NCBI GenBank assembly: GCA_022605955.1
Contig: JAKCOZ010000005.1
Location: 30,852,950-30,916,949, forward strand
DNA: 64,000 nucleotides
Direction of reading: 5' to 3'
Origin: Rallus limicola
Lineage: Eukaryota; Chordata; Aves; Gruiformes; Rallidae
Translations under genes and position numbers: made by a program
In this document: piece after piece, positions 1 through 11,529 of the stretch
How positions within the stretch are numbered: the stretch's first letter is position 1
How the letters are laid out: every line of letters begins with the position of its first letter
Notes under the pieces: generated by a model
Seen by the model: the letters and a program-made list of their open reading frames with translations, nothing else
The model's database searches: none
Told to the model about the DNA's origin: nothing

Positions 1-1344
1 CTAAACAAAAGAAACTATTCTTTGTACAATTTTTGCTTATTTCAGAGGAATAAATGTTTCTGTCCTTCTCTGCAGAAGCAAAATTAACTGTAACTCATTC
101 CAAATTTTCTCAGTTTTTTTATCTTGATATTTTACTTTAAAGGTTTTTTTACCCTCTGTGGATTTCTTACTGTATTTTTTGTTTTTTCCCCTCTTCTATA
201 GTACAATGGGGTTGGCTTTTCAGAATAAGAAATGAAATGGAATATATTAAAGATATAAAAAAAAGTCTTTTAATCCTTTCACTATAGTGACCATAGGCTT
301 AAAGTGACAGTAAGAGTTTAAAATCTAGTATCTCTTTCCTCTGCTTTGGTTGATGCTCATTATCTTGTAAATTACATAAAATTTCATTTGTCATGTGAAG
401 TTCTATTAGAATAAAATTGCAGAAGGATGTTTGAGGGGATTCATGTGAAATGCAAAAGGGACTATTTAATGTACACAGAAACACTTTTTTTTTTTTTTAA
501 GTGGATAATTGACAAGTTTACTGTAGTTTTCACGTGTCATCACTGTCCAGGTGCTTTTCTCTTTTTTAATTACACATAATGATTTGAACAGTTTGTTTTC
601 TGCCATGTATTATCACTTACATTGCTTTCTTTGGGTCTTGATTACAATATTGACCCTAAAAAGACTGAATTGACTCCAGTGTATTGAGTTCCATAGTTTT
701 GCTTTGAAAGCAATGAAAGTCCCTAGTTAACTAGAATGTATTTAGAAGTTAAGTATTGAATGGAAGGTAATGCATGGAGAGTATCTGCCCCTTGGGTTCC
801 TGTTTCTCCCTGTTTTGCTTTACTGCATATGTGTGACCCAGGCAGCCCCACTCTCAAAGAAGTAAGTCAGTGCATCGACAACACCAGCCTTCCCAGATGT
901 TTCGTGGGTCAGGACAAAAACCTTGAATTGAGTGTTCTATTTATTCTACTGAATTCCTCATGGGTATCATGAACTCAAAGAACCCATCCAAATTAGTCTT
1001 ACAAAACTTTTGATCCACTCTAAATAAATCTTTTTTTCTTCATAGGGATCTAAGGGCTATTCAAAATGTGGATTAAGACATTTGTGATGAAAGGTAGTGG
1101 CAAAATACTTAAAACTAGTCCTGTGTTACTATTCTGAAAGCTATGAAGTCTGCAGTGCCTTATAACGAAGGTATGACTAAATCACTGTGCTGTTTACTTG
1201 TTCCAGACTTGCTTTTCAAGTGTAGTCTTCTAGCAAGCAATTAGCTCTTTTGCTTTTAGGTAGGACTGATGAAGTCGTATCTGCAAAACCGTTCTGTTAA
1301 TGAAAAAGCTTTTACAGAGCTTTGTTTTCTCTGCAGTATGTCGG

Positions 1345-1462
1345 GAGGAAAGCAGTGGAAAACCTACTCAGATAATGGTATTGGTAGGCTGACTAGATAT
1401 GAAGAGGAAAGCAGTGGAAAACCTACTCAGATAATGGTATTGGTAGGCTGACTAGATATGAA
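1345..1462. repeat. Perfect tandem duplication, 2 x 59 bp
   Basis: Copy 1 is 1345-1403 and copy 2 is 1404-1462; by eye the two are identical base for base. Each begins GAGGAAAGCAGTGG and ends GACTAGATATGAA. Flanking bases diverge at once on both sides, so there are exactly two copies. A short open frame (1269-1451) runs through the pair but has no other coding support. Confidence 0.95.
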
Positions 1463-2778
1463 AAGCAAATCTTTTGGAAAAAGGCACATTTCTTTATGCG
1501 TTTGTTTTGTAAAGTTGAACTGTGAGCATTGAATCTTCAAGTCTCATTGCTGCTCTGCTTTGGTTTAAGTATTTGTGACGTCTTTGTGGTTAGATAACAT
1601 TGTTAGTGTGGGGTGTAATGGGAAATAACAGCCTTCCTTGTGTGAAGCTCTTCAAGCTTAAAATACAAATTGCAGTATTTCTGGGGCAATCCTGCAAATA
1701 AACTTATAACACAGTGTGAAATCAAGCTTGAAGTCTCAATTAGTCTGTCACTTGCCATAGAATATTCTGGGCTTCTGGCATAAGCAGTTAAAACAACAAT
1801 TACAGTTAAAACAATGTTTTAAAATTTGTGACTCTGGCTAACCTTTTAGTGACAGCATCCTTTCCCTTCTGACATAGGTTGGTGTCTCTCTGTTTCCTTG
1901 TGGGATGCCCTGGGGCCCTGTTGCTATTTGTCCTCATTCTCCCCTCACCCCACCCCACGTTTCTTTTCTTTTTACTGGACTGTGTGTGGAATTCACTTGT
2001 CTCTGCTTAGGAAATAAGTACTCCTTTAAACATGCTGAGGTATGACGTATGGTGTCTAGCTGCCCTTTTCAGAAGGTATGGCTCTCCCATATGTCCTCTG
2101 TCAAGTCTGCTAGCCCAGTACAATATGAGCTCCCTAAGGCATCCAGAGTGGCAGGAGAAATTTGTATTTTCACAAGTAAAGCCCAACCTTTTTGTTACTC
2201 TTCCTGTCCTATCTCCGCTTCCTTCTTTCCCCTTCCTGTTGTTGGGAACCCTGTATAGTCTGAAGCCTGTGTATCCTTGACCAGAACCTGGATCTTCCCA
2301 TCACAGAACATTGATCTTGGGAGGTGACTTTCAAAACAAGCAACAACTAAGTTATTTCTTCAGAGGAAGAACCATTTAAGAATTACTGTTTTCTGTGATT
2401 AACAGAAGGTACTGTGTAAGTTGGAGTCCTACCTTAGATTGTAATAGAGTATTCTGTAGTCACTGCAGCATGAAATTGGACATGATTAAAAACCAGATTA
2501 TGCAAAAGATGATTTTACAAGTGACCATGCTGAAAATCTGTTTCAGCTTGTCTGTGTGTATGGCCCATTAATTGAGTTTGTCTCAGATAATCTTTTTTTG
2601 TATACTGGAATCCACAGGCCATCGTAGTGTATCTCTGACTAGCCCAATGGCTGTGTGTTTCTGTGTTTCAGATGGTGATATATCACCGGGATCTGAGAAG
2701 GTGGAAAATAGTAATTTGTCTTGAAAACCTCAGCTAATAATAAGCTGTGCAAACAGGAGCAGAACCTTTAGCTTTTGT

Positions 2779-3291
2779 ATGAACTACATACTCTCACCTG
2801 GAGTACTGCAGCCATCTCTGGATAAGAAGGCCATTGACCTGTTGGAGTGAGTCCAACAGAAGGCCACAAAGATGGCCAGAGGGCTGGAACACCTCTCCTA
2901 TGAAGACAGGCTGAGATTTGGCTTGCTTAGTCTGGAGAAGAGAAGGCTCCAGGGAGAACTTCCAGCAGCCTTCCAGTACCTAAAGGGGCCTGCAGGAAAG
3001 CTAGAGAGGGGCTGTTTACCAGGGCAATGAGTGATAGGACATAAGGTAATGACCTTAAGATGAAGGAGGGTGGATTTAGGCTAGATATAAGGAAGATATA
3101 AAGAAGATGTTTTTTATGCACTGGAACAGAGAGGTTGTAGATGCCCCTCCCTGGCACTGTTCAAGGCCAGGTTAGATGGGACTTCGGGCAGCTTGGTCTA
3201 GTGGAAGGTGTCCCTGCCCATGGGAGGGGGCTTGGAACTAGGTGATCTTTCAGGACCCTTCTAATCCAAACCAGTCTGTGATTTTTGTGAA
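2779..3291 (+). mobile_element. CR1 LINE 3' fragment (degraded)
   Basis: Sense-strand relic of a CR1 non-LTR retrotransposon, covering the end of the reverse-transcriptase ORF and the 3' UTR. Recognisable landmarks are the stretch around 'CACCTGGAGTACTGCAG' (2798 on), the 'CTGGAGAAGAGAAGGCTC' segment near 2931-2949, the 'TTCAAGGCCAGGTTAGATGG' segment near 3160-3179, and the tail ending in a mutated CTGTGATTTTTGTGAA near 3276-3291, corresponding to the CR1 8-mer 3' repeat. The frame is broken by stops and indels. The 5' boundary is approximate; CR1 copies are typically 5'-truncated and lack target duplications. Confidence 0.88.
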
Positions 3292-4611
3292 CAACTATCA
3301 GTTTGCTCAAAGTTTGATAAAGTGTATGCAGAGGAGTTAGAGTATAGGTTTTATTTAAATAACACTATGAAATATAAAGGAATACTTAAGAGCTATTTAG
3401 AAATACACTTTTAAAGGTACTGCTTTAATACTTAAATGTGAGATGCTGATATATTGCTTGGGGGCTTAGGTATTGTACACAATATATAGTGTAACTTCAG
3501 CGTAACTTTCTAAAGCTTTTTCTGTTGTTTGTGTGTCAGTTAACTTTAAAAAAAATTAATTATTTCAGATCTTTAGGCATTTCAAGGGAAAATACCTAAC
3601 TCTATTGATGCACCTAAAGTGTTTACACCTCCTAGATATTTATCATTTGTGCATTATATGCTTTCCAACATTGGAGGTCCTGTAAGTGGAGCCATGGCTC
3701 TGTTAGAGCCTCAGACCTTGGGGAACACATCATAGGTCTAAAAATCCACAGGATTTTTTTAATAACCTAGAGCAAGTTCCACAGTCCAGGTCTTGATTCC
3801 TTCATCTGTAACATGAGAGAGTAATTCCCCACCTCTGAAGCAATTTTTTAGGTAAAAATGTTCATTTTGTGTGCATGGGTGTTACAGAAATGAGGCTTGT
3901 ATAAAAATGAAGAATAAGGAAACAGATGCATTCAGAGCATAGCAGTGGTGTCTGTGCTGGCAAATGCTTCTGTATTGTTAGTGTTTGGAAACACTTGGAG
4001 ATGCAAATGTCAATAGGATCTATTTAACTAGAAAATCATACAATTGTTCTACTTTTTGATAGATTTAACTGTTAATGTTCCCTCTTAGAACAACTTAAAA
4101 GTGCTATTTTCCTGCTTGGTGACCAAAATCCTGTTAGGACAGGATGACTTCAACTACTAAGTTTTTGTTTTGTTTTGTTTTTTTAAAGATAAACATTTAG
4201 TAAAATAATAATTCTAACAAGTCTGATCTACCACAGTGGCAGGTTCCCAAAATAGCTGAGTACAGGGAGGAAAATCTGAGCTTCTAGTGTCCTCTCATGT
4301 TTGTAATTTTTTTTTGGCATCTGAAATGGTAAAAAACCCCAACCTACCTCTTATATCAGATACTTGAAAACTCTGAGCAACTCCTCTGCATTAGTGTTTG
4401 CTCAGTCAGTGAGCTCAAAATAGATTTGCTAGGGAGTTGCATGATCTGCTATACTCATAATTAATAATTATAAGGTACCTTTGCTTTTTCTTTAAACAGC
4501 GTGATGCCTCCTAAGGAGGTATAGTAATGAGTTAAGACTGAATGTAAGCCTTTGCTGGCTCTAATGCATCAGTCAGCAGACCTCTTCTGAAAACTAAGCC
4601 AAGAATTGAAA

Positions 4612-5208
4612 TGTCTCCTCGGAGCTTAACCCTGGTAGGCAACTGAGTACCGTGCAACCACTTGCTCACTCCCCTTCAGCAGGATTGGGGAGAGATCTGG
4701 AAGAGTAAAATTGATAAAGCTCCTGGCCTGAGATAGACACAGTTCAATAGGTAAAGGAAAAGCCACGTGCACAAGCAAAGCAAAACAAGGAATTCACTCA
4801 CCACTTCCCATGGGCAGACAGCTGTTCAGCCATCTCCAGGAAGGCAGGGCTCCATCACATCTAATGGTTGCTTGGGAAGACAAGCACAATCACTGTAACA
4901 TCTCCCCCTTCCTTATTCCCCAAGCTTTATATGCTAAGCATGATGTCATATGGCATGGAATATCTCTTTGGTCAGTTGGAGTCAGCTCAGCTCTCATGGC
5001 TGTGTCCTCTCCCAGCTCATTGTGCAACCCCAGCGTCCTCACTGGTGGGGTGGTATAGGGAGCGGCCAAGGCCTTGGCTCTGTGTAAGCACTACTCAGCA
5101 GTGACAGAAACATCCCTGTGTTATCAGCACTGTGTTCAGCACAAACCCAAACCACAGCCCCCTGCCAGCTCTTGGGAGGGAAATTAACTGTCCCAGACAA
5201 AACAGTAC
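4612..5208 (-). mobile_element. Avian ERV solo LTR (ERVL-like), antisense to NUBPL
   Basis: This block of about 597 bp matches, from memory, a common avian endogenous-retrovirus LTR read on the minus strand. Landmarks on the + strand are a TGT start at 4612 followed by 'GCTTAACCCTGGTAGGCAAC', 'ATGTCATATGGCATGGAATA' at 4943-4962, 'GTGTAAGCACTACTCAGCAG' at 5082-5101, and 'ACATCCCTGTGTTATCAGCA' near 5109-5128. On the minus strand it keeps a TATAAAG (4925-4931) preceded by a CRE-like TGACATCA (4941-4948), a promoter-like order for a U3 region. A polyadenylation motif is degraded (ATTGAA, 4743-4748). No internal viral genes or paired LTR are seen, and no clear target duplication, so it appears to be a solo LTR. 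The ERVL assignment is recall, not search. Confidence 0.82.
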
Positions 5209-6665
5209 TTATAGCTCTGTACATTCTTTATGTGCTGCACTAACCTGTGGCCAGTTGGACAGTTGTGTCTGTCTGGAGAAATAGAATGGAGTATCTCAGT
5301 TACCTCATGAGGATAGCCTGCAAGGCTTGATTTTTATGAGGGAAAATGGTCTCTTTTTAAAAAAAGTAATTACAAAATGCAGAAAATCTATCCAAATGAC
5401 TTCAGTATCATTCTTCCCCACATTGAGTAAAAATCCAGCCTTCACACCAGTCCTGGAACTCTAATTTTAATCAGCAATCTGCTGTAATGCTGTCAGGAAT
5501 TTGCATTTGTCAGCCTTTTCCAGTGTCCTGTGTACATCCTATCAGAAAAGGCATTTTACTGACATTCCATTGGTGGTCTGTTGATTTTACTAATCTGATT
5601 TTAGATGTTCAGAGAAAACACAGCACCTTTTTATTTATGACCATCAAGCTTACTGAAAAGTTGTAAAAAAGGATATTTTATTGATCTCAGTGTTGGTGTT
5701 ATAGTATTGCTGTGTGTTGTGATTTTAAGAAATCTGTTTTGCTGTGTGTTGGAGTTTTGGAGCTGTGTGGTAGGCATCTGGTAACAGAGAAGGAAGTGTT
5801 AATTTTACTCTGAAAGCAATGGGAATTAGAGATGTTACTAAGATCTCATTAAGCTAAATCTTCTTTACATGTTATGTTTTAGAAAATCTTCAGGAGACCC
5901 ATTGCAAAGGAGGAAGAATGCCTGTTGCTTTTGATGAGACAAGGGTGATTACCAGAGCCCACTGAAGCACTTTAGATTTGAGATAGCCTTAAGAATGCTT
6001 TGTAGCAGTAGGCAAACAGTGGGGTGCTCTGCAGTATTTTCTGTTAACTTTGAGAATATGCAGAACATTATAGCCAGAATATACAGCAGGTTGTGCATTG
6101 TATAAATTTGATTAAATCTTGCTACTTGGAGCTATTTATAGTCCTTGTTGTTAACCAAAGAAAATAAGATCTAGTTTTCATAAAATGAAACTCTTACCAT
6201 TGAGAAATAAACAGTTCACACATTTTAACAACGGAGGTGCCCCTTTGACCACTCTGTAGGTCAGTGTTTGTGTAGTGACAGCTATTCTCCTGTTCTACCC
6301 ACTGGGGTAGAGGGGAGGGAGATCTCTGAAGGTACGTATGTTCCATGAAATTAGTATGTTGGGCTCTAGACAGAAGAAACCATCCATGTGGGGAGCAGAT
6401 GTTGAGATGTCAGCCTTTGGGTGTTTGACAGACATACTATCGAGCACTTGGATTGAACTGACAAGTAGCATAGTATTTTGGTGAACTTTCAAAAAGATGC
6501 ATGTATTTTGAAAGTATTCTTACCCTCCAGTTCCCGGCCCTTGTGTACTGAGTCCTTCCTTTTTTGGTTTTGTTTGGTCTTTTTTTCTTAAAATCTTCCT
6601 ATTTCGTGGTAGAAACGAAGCAGACCTTGAATTGAAGTGATCCAAGCTGTTGTAGATATTGCGTG

Positions 6666-6700
6666 CCCCCCCTTCCCCCCCTCCCCCCCCCCCCCCCCCC
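6666..6700. repeat. Poly-C tract (18 C run), G4-capable on minus strand
   Basis: C7-TT-C7-T-C18 block. The minus strand carries closely spaced G runs that fit a quadruplex pattern. Likely length-polymorphic and prone to sequencing error. Confidence 0.95.
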
Positions 6701-8326
6701 ATTTCTTTTTAAAACCCTCTCCTATGTAAATATGTAGTAATTTTTCTCAAGACTGGTAACAGTGTTGTTACTTGTGGCTGTACGTATGCTGTTTACAGGG
6801 AAACGAAAGCAGTGCCCAGAGATGGCTCTAGCCATCTCTCAGATGTCATCAACATCTTCATGAAAAAAATTACTGCAGGAGGGGAGAAGTAAGACACTGA
6901 TTCCTAGAATGCAGTTAGATGGTATAGTGCCACCAAAATACACCCTGACTAAGCACTGAAAGGAGCTGCAGAAGTAGTGAAGAGGTGTATTACGCTGGTG
7001 TAGTGCATCAGTCCAAGCCATCTCTTTTCCAGCAGCAGTTCCATACTCATTCCTGAGCACAGTAGTCATGCAAGTGATTTGTTTAGCTTCCTATTTTGCT
7101 CTTTTTGATTTGTATACCAAAACATCCAATTTATTTCAAGCCATGTAATTTTGTAGAAATATGGCTGAAATGCCCACTTACTTGATTGCCTGAAAGCTTT
7201 CATCTGTAGAGTTTAGCTGTTTAATTTACGTGCTCTTTGGTGTTATTTTATCTGAATTTGGAGTTCAGCTTTGAATGTGTTGCATTATATTTTGATTGTT
7301 TCTATTTTATTCTCACTATATATTTTACCTCGGGTGCATCAAAGTTCTCTGTCAAAATGCATTTTTTTTTTTTTTTTTGTTTTTTGCTCAAACTATTCTT
7401 TCTGTTTTTTTGCTGGTTTCTGCTTGTGCATGCTGTTAAAATAAACCAACTAGACCAAATAGAATTCCTTTTGTTCTTTGTTCTGTGTGTGTGTGCCATT
7501 TTGAGATAAGGTGTGGATTTAAATGACAGAGACTCTAAAGATGAGGTGTTGGCTTTTGTATTGTTTTGTTTTGAATGCGCTCTTTTTGTTGTTTACTTTC
7601 TTCCTGCTTGCTCCTTTGCCACCAGAAGAATTACAATATCTCCCCCCCCCCATTTTTTCTTGACACTGGAAAACAGCAATACAGAGTGTGACATGGACGT
7701 TACCTCTGCAATGTTCAAATAAGCATCTTTTTCTACAGGAATTTTCGAAGTCTTGCAGATTTTTGACAGTCTGAAGAAATGCAGGACTTCTTACTTGGAG
7801 CTGTTGACAGCATTGTAGTTCAGGGGTGGCTTTATTTGGTGCCTTCCCTCTGGGGTTTTAAAGCAGACTTGATACAAGGAGAAGAATTCCCCAAAGCACT
7901 GGTGTGTTTGTTCATGGGAATTACTGTGTTGTAGGACTTTGATTCTGGTCTGTGGTAAAATACATGGCATCTAGGGAAGCATTACAGAAGTAGAAGGCAG
8001 CCTAGTAGGGGATTTATGCCTCGCAGCACAGGGATTTCATACAAACAGTGGAATTTGGTTTCAGCAGGACAAAGTGAGGTTATATTGTGGGCAAATACAT
8101 TGTTATTCTGGGAATAAGATGCATGGTATCAGTAAAATGTAACAACCTAAGAAAAAGTGGGGCCAGGTTCTTCAGTCCAGTGTATAAATGTATGCATATA
8201 TGGAAGGTACGAAGGGGAAAAAATAGAAAAATGCTTTTAACAGAGAGGGAAAAGGGCTCATAAAAGGGAAGAAATTGTGTAAGTGTATTTCTTTGGAAAA
8301 GCCTAAAAACTCAAACCCAAATTCTG

Positions 8327-8357
<31 letters not shown>

Positions 8358-8365
8358 AAAAAAAA
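8327..8365. repeat. C21 followed by A18 homopolymer junction
   Basis: Twenty-one C (8327-8347) abut eighteen A (8348-8365) with no intervening base, about 175 bp before exon 6. Low-complexity and probably unstable; no element body recognised beside it. Confidence 0.95.
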
Positions 8366-8539
8366 TCATCCCTCAAACCAACCACACCTTTGTTTGCTTC
8401 TGTTTTAGAAAATCTAATGAGGCCCCTTAGGAATTACGGAATCGCATGGTGAGCATATGTCTTAATTGAAATCAAGCTTCTTTATAGATGTACTTGGTAT
8501 TGTAATGGAAAACTTAAAAGTTCTGCTTCGTTGTTTCAG

Positions 8540-8630
8540 TATGTCTATGGGTTTCTTGATAGAAGAGACTGCCCCAGTTGTGTGGAGAGGGCTCATGGTA
8601 ATGTCAGCTGTTGAGAAATTGTTGAAACAG
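8540..8630 (+). CDS. NUBPL: NUBPL exon 6 (mitochondrial Fe-S assembly NTPase)
   Basis: 91-bp internal exon. The first base is the third position of a Cys codon split by the upstream intron. Thirty full codons follow, reading [20 protein letters not shown] and ten more residues, equivalent to human residues 142-171. The motif MSMGFL followed by VVWRG is characteristic of the Mrp/NBP35/NUBPL family and lies in the central part of the P-loop fold. The acceptor is TTGTTTCAG and the donor is GTAAGG at 8631. The ATG codons inside are internal methionines, not starts. Relative to remembered human sequence the changes are conservative. The exon ends at a codon boundary, matching the phase of the next exon. 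Confidence 0.97.
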
Positions 8631-11529
8631 GTAAGGACTTAAGTAAATATTTGTGTTTCAAGGTAACTGTTTTTGTTAAATGCATTTAACTGATACATGA
8701 ATGTCTGTGACATTAATTCATATATTAGTGGTGAGCATTTCTTTCAGTCGTCTTAAATTCTTAAGAATTTAATCTTAACTTGAGGTAAGAAGGAACATGG
8801 ACACTTTTTGCATTTACCTATCCCCTTCAAGTAGAGCTCTTGTTTTGTGCATGTGAAGAGTGAATCACCCTGATCTGCCGTCCTTCTCATTCCTTTTTAT
8901 GTTTCTTTATGCAATTGTTAAAAAGGCATTTTGAAGTTGCTTATGGGTTGAATATATAGGTATGTATGCATATCTACAGCTGTATTCCCTTACGTGCTTG
9001 TTAATTCACCAGCACTGAGAATTCTTGGATGGCGTTTGACATATGACAGGTACATGGAAATCATTAGATACCATCTCTCTGTAATGCAGATAGATTGTTA
9101 GCTAATAAATTTCCTGGCATATGGAAACTGGGTAGCTTTTTATTTCTTGACAGATTTTTTTTTTTTCTTCCCCTCTTATTGTGAATAGATCTGTGAAATG
9201 CTAATGAGACAAACAGCTGAAAAAATGCATTAAGGTTGCATGTTTAGACTTTGAAGTGACCCAGATTGTTAATGGCTGACAATCCATTCCAGGGATTTAA
9301 ATGTATACAGCTTGGAGATCACTAGGTTTCTGTATGTCTTCTGTAAATGCCTCCAAATCTTGGGCTCCCTTAATGCCTGAAAAGATTTCCACCCTTCCCC
9401 CTAGTGTTTTCCCATTTTTACTGAATTCTTCACTAGCACGCCACAGAGCGGTGGCAGTTGTTGCCCATGTCAGACAAACCATACATCTGCCAAAATTTCA
9501 GGAAGAACATCCCTGTTTGGATTTGGCCTCTAAAAATAAGGAGTATCCATGCCAATAGCTGTGGAAGGCTGTTCTGACCTCAGTGTGTGTTGCACTGTGC
9601 TGCCCAGGGTCACAAAGACTAGAGCCTAAAACCTTGAAGGTAAAGCTAAAGTTAGTACCTGCTGTATCGGTGTACTCCACCCTGGGAGACTGACGACTGG
9701 CAGGCACTCCAGTGCCATTACTTCAATCACTAGTATCCCCAGATGGGAAGCATGTGCCAGCATCCTTGTGGAGGGCGCGGATGATGCTGTGTAATGAGCT
9801 AGTTGCTCCCTAGCAACCGGCAAAGCGGTTACATGCTGGCTGGCCATGCTTTAGGAACGAGACAGAGCCCATTAATGCTCAGGGCATCAGCAATTTGCCT
9901 GACAGTGGAACCTAAATTCTGAAAGAGTAGGGCTCTACAGCTAAATTTCTTTTCCTCACAAGCATTTTGCTTCTGCATGATGACAAGGGGAGTCTTAAAT
10001 CAGTGCTAGAAAAAGTTGTTTGCGTCTCCTTTTTTGTAGAAAGAAGCTCACAGATCACAGCAAGAAACAGCAGGTCCCATCTGATGTACAAGTGGTTTTT
10101 AGAAAATAGCTAATGAATTTTCCAGGCTAACACATGCTATTTTGGCTTAAAAACTGGTAATGTCCCTTCTGACATGGATACTAGTCAGTCTTAGGAAGGG
10201 GTTAACTGCAGAACCAATGGTGTTATAGCCTTGGACACCTAATCCAGTTAGGACTGTATCATGCAGTGATGTTTTTAAATATACTATCATTAATTATCAT
10301 ATTAAAAATAGTTTTGTGATCTGTTGGGGGCTTTGACATTTTTTCCATTTCCTCTTTCTCTGTTCTGGTTGGTCTTAGCTAGAACCTCTTGTTGGACAGA
10401 ATAAAGTTACTTGCAAGAAGTAAAATACTTCTGCTTGTATTTAACCTTCTTAAACTATGTTCTTAAGAAATAGCTGCTGTAGCTATATAGCTACATATAA
10501 ATGATGCAAGTTAGCTCTCTAATGTAGATTTATAGTATAATGTAAGTATAAGGAGCTTGTGTGCATTCAGGAAAGGTGATAAAACAAGAAGTACTTAAAA
10601 TAATTGAGTCAGGTGGCTAGAAAACAGTTTCCTAGACATTTGTATTAAAAACACTGGTGGTATTTTATAATTGTGTTCATCGTTAGATGGTGGAGGGGCA
10701 TTTTGTTTGTTTGAAGAGCATCAAGACTAGGTGTTCGTGCTCTTAAAGAACTTTGGGTACTTTTTGTTTGTTTGTTTATCTTCTATATGAACAAATCTTT
10801 TCCAGAGTTTATCATGGTTAAGATACTCCAATAAAGCATTGAAAGGTTTAGTTCCCAAATTGATTAATGGGGATTTGTTAACTTAAAACTGGTATGTGCC
10901 TTTAAAGAGTATTTAAGTGCTTCTCTTACACTTGCAACTTTCTTGTATTTATGGAATTCCTACTTTGGAAAATGCATTTGTTAAATATATGCGTTAAGTG
11001 CTTTCTCATATACTTAATGCACATAACCTCACTCTTTGCAATACTTGTATATTTGTCCTTTTCTGGTTTTACTACTTTGGTGGATTAATGGATTTTCAGC
11101 ACCGTCTGGAGTCCAACCACATTTTTGTGTCTTCCACTTGTGTATGGCCAAGATGTACATCACTTTTCAGAGAAATCACTACCTTTTAAATCCAGCCACA
11201 TGTCTGACAAGCTTCCTTTGTTCTTGTGTGTCAGACTGGTAGATAACAGGCAGAAATACTGAAGAGTAAAATTAGTGCTTGGTCTTCCTCTGATAATCTG
11301 TATCTCATGAGCAAGGAGGGTTTTCTGGAACATACCATATCATTTTCCTTAAACAGAGTTTGAAAGAAATGTTCCTTCAAATACAAAATAGAGTTAACAG
11401 TTTAGTATACTATGTTGCATATTTTACATGTGTATCAAATCACTATATGAAGGAAAATATATAGCATATTGATTCTATGATGTGCCCTTCTTTAATAAAA
11501 AGTATTGCTCTGTAAAAAAAAAAAAGAAT

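Larger units (their letters stand above)
1..8539 (+). other. NUBPL: NUBPL intron 5 (3' portion)
   Basis: Noncoding sequence before exon 6. It ends in the acceptor TTGTTTCAG at 8531-8539. It holds a 59-bp tandem duplication (1345-1462), a CR1 relic (about 2779-3291), an antisense ERV LTR (about 4612-5208) and two homopolymeric C tracts (6666-6700 and 8327-8347). Scattered short open frames here look like chance; several are made of poly-T or poly-C low-complexity sequence. Nothing else recognised. Confidence 0.85.

Noticed and set aside
1269..1451. 60-aa frame with repeated peptide
   Set aside because: The peptide repeat is simply the 59-bp tandem duplication read in frame; no other coding sign.
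6520..6702. Gly-rich 60-aa minus-strand frame
   Set aside because: The glycine run is the poly-C tract read in reverse; low-complexity artefact.
7237..7509. 90-aa + strand frame, very rich in Phe and Leu, resembling a membrane protein
   Set aside because: It is a translation of T-rich low-complexity sequence in an intron, with no start context, family or splice support.
1..8539. Possible NUBPL exon 5 upstream of exon 6
   Set aside because: I looked for the residues expected before exon 6 (LLNYGIAC-like followed by a donor) and found none, so exon 5 is taken to lie outside the window.
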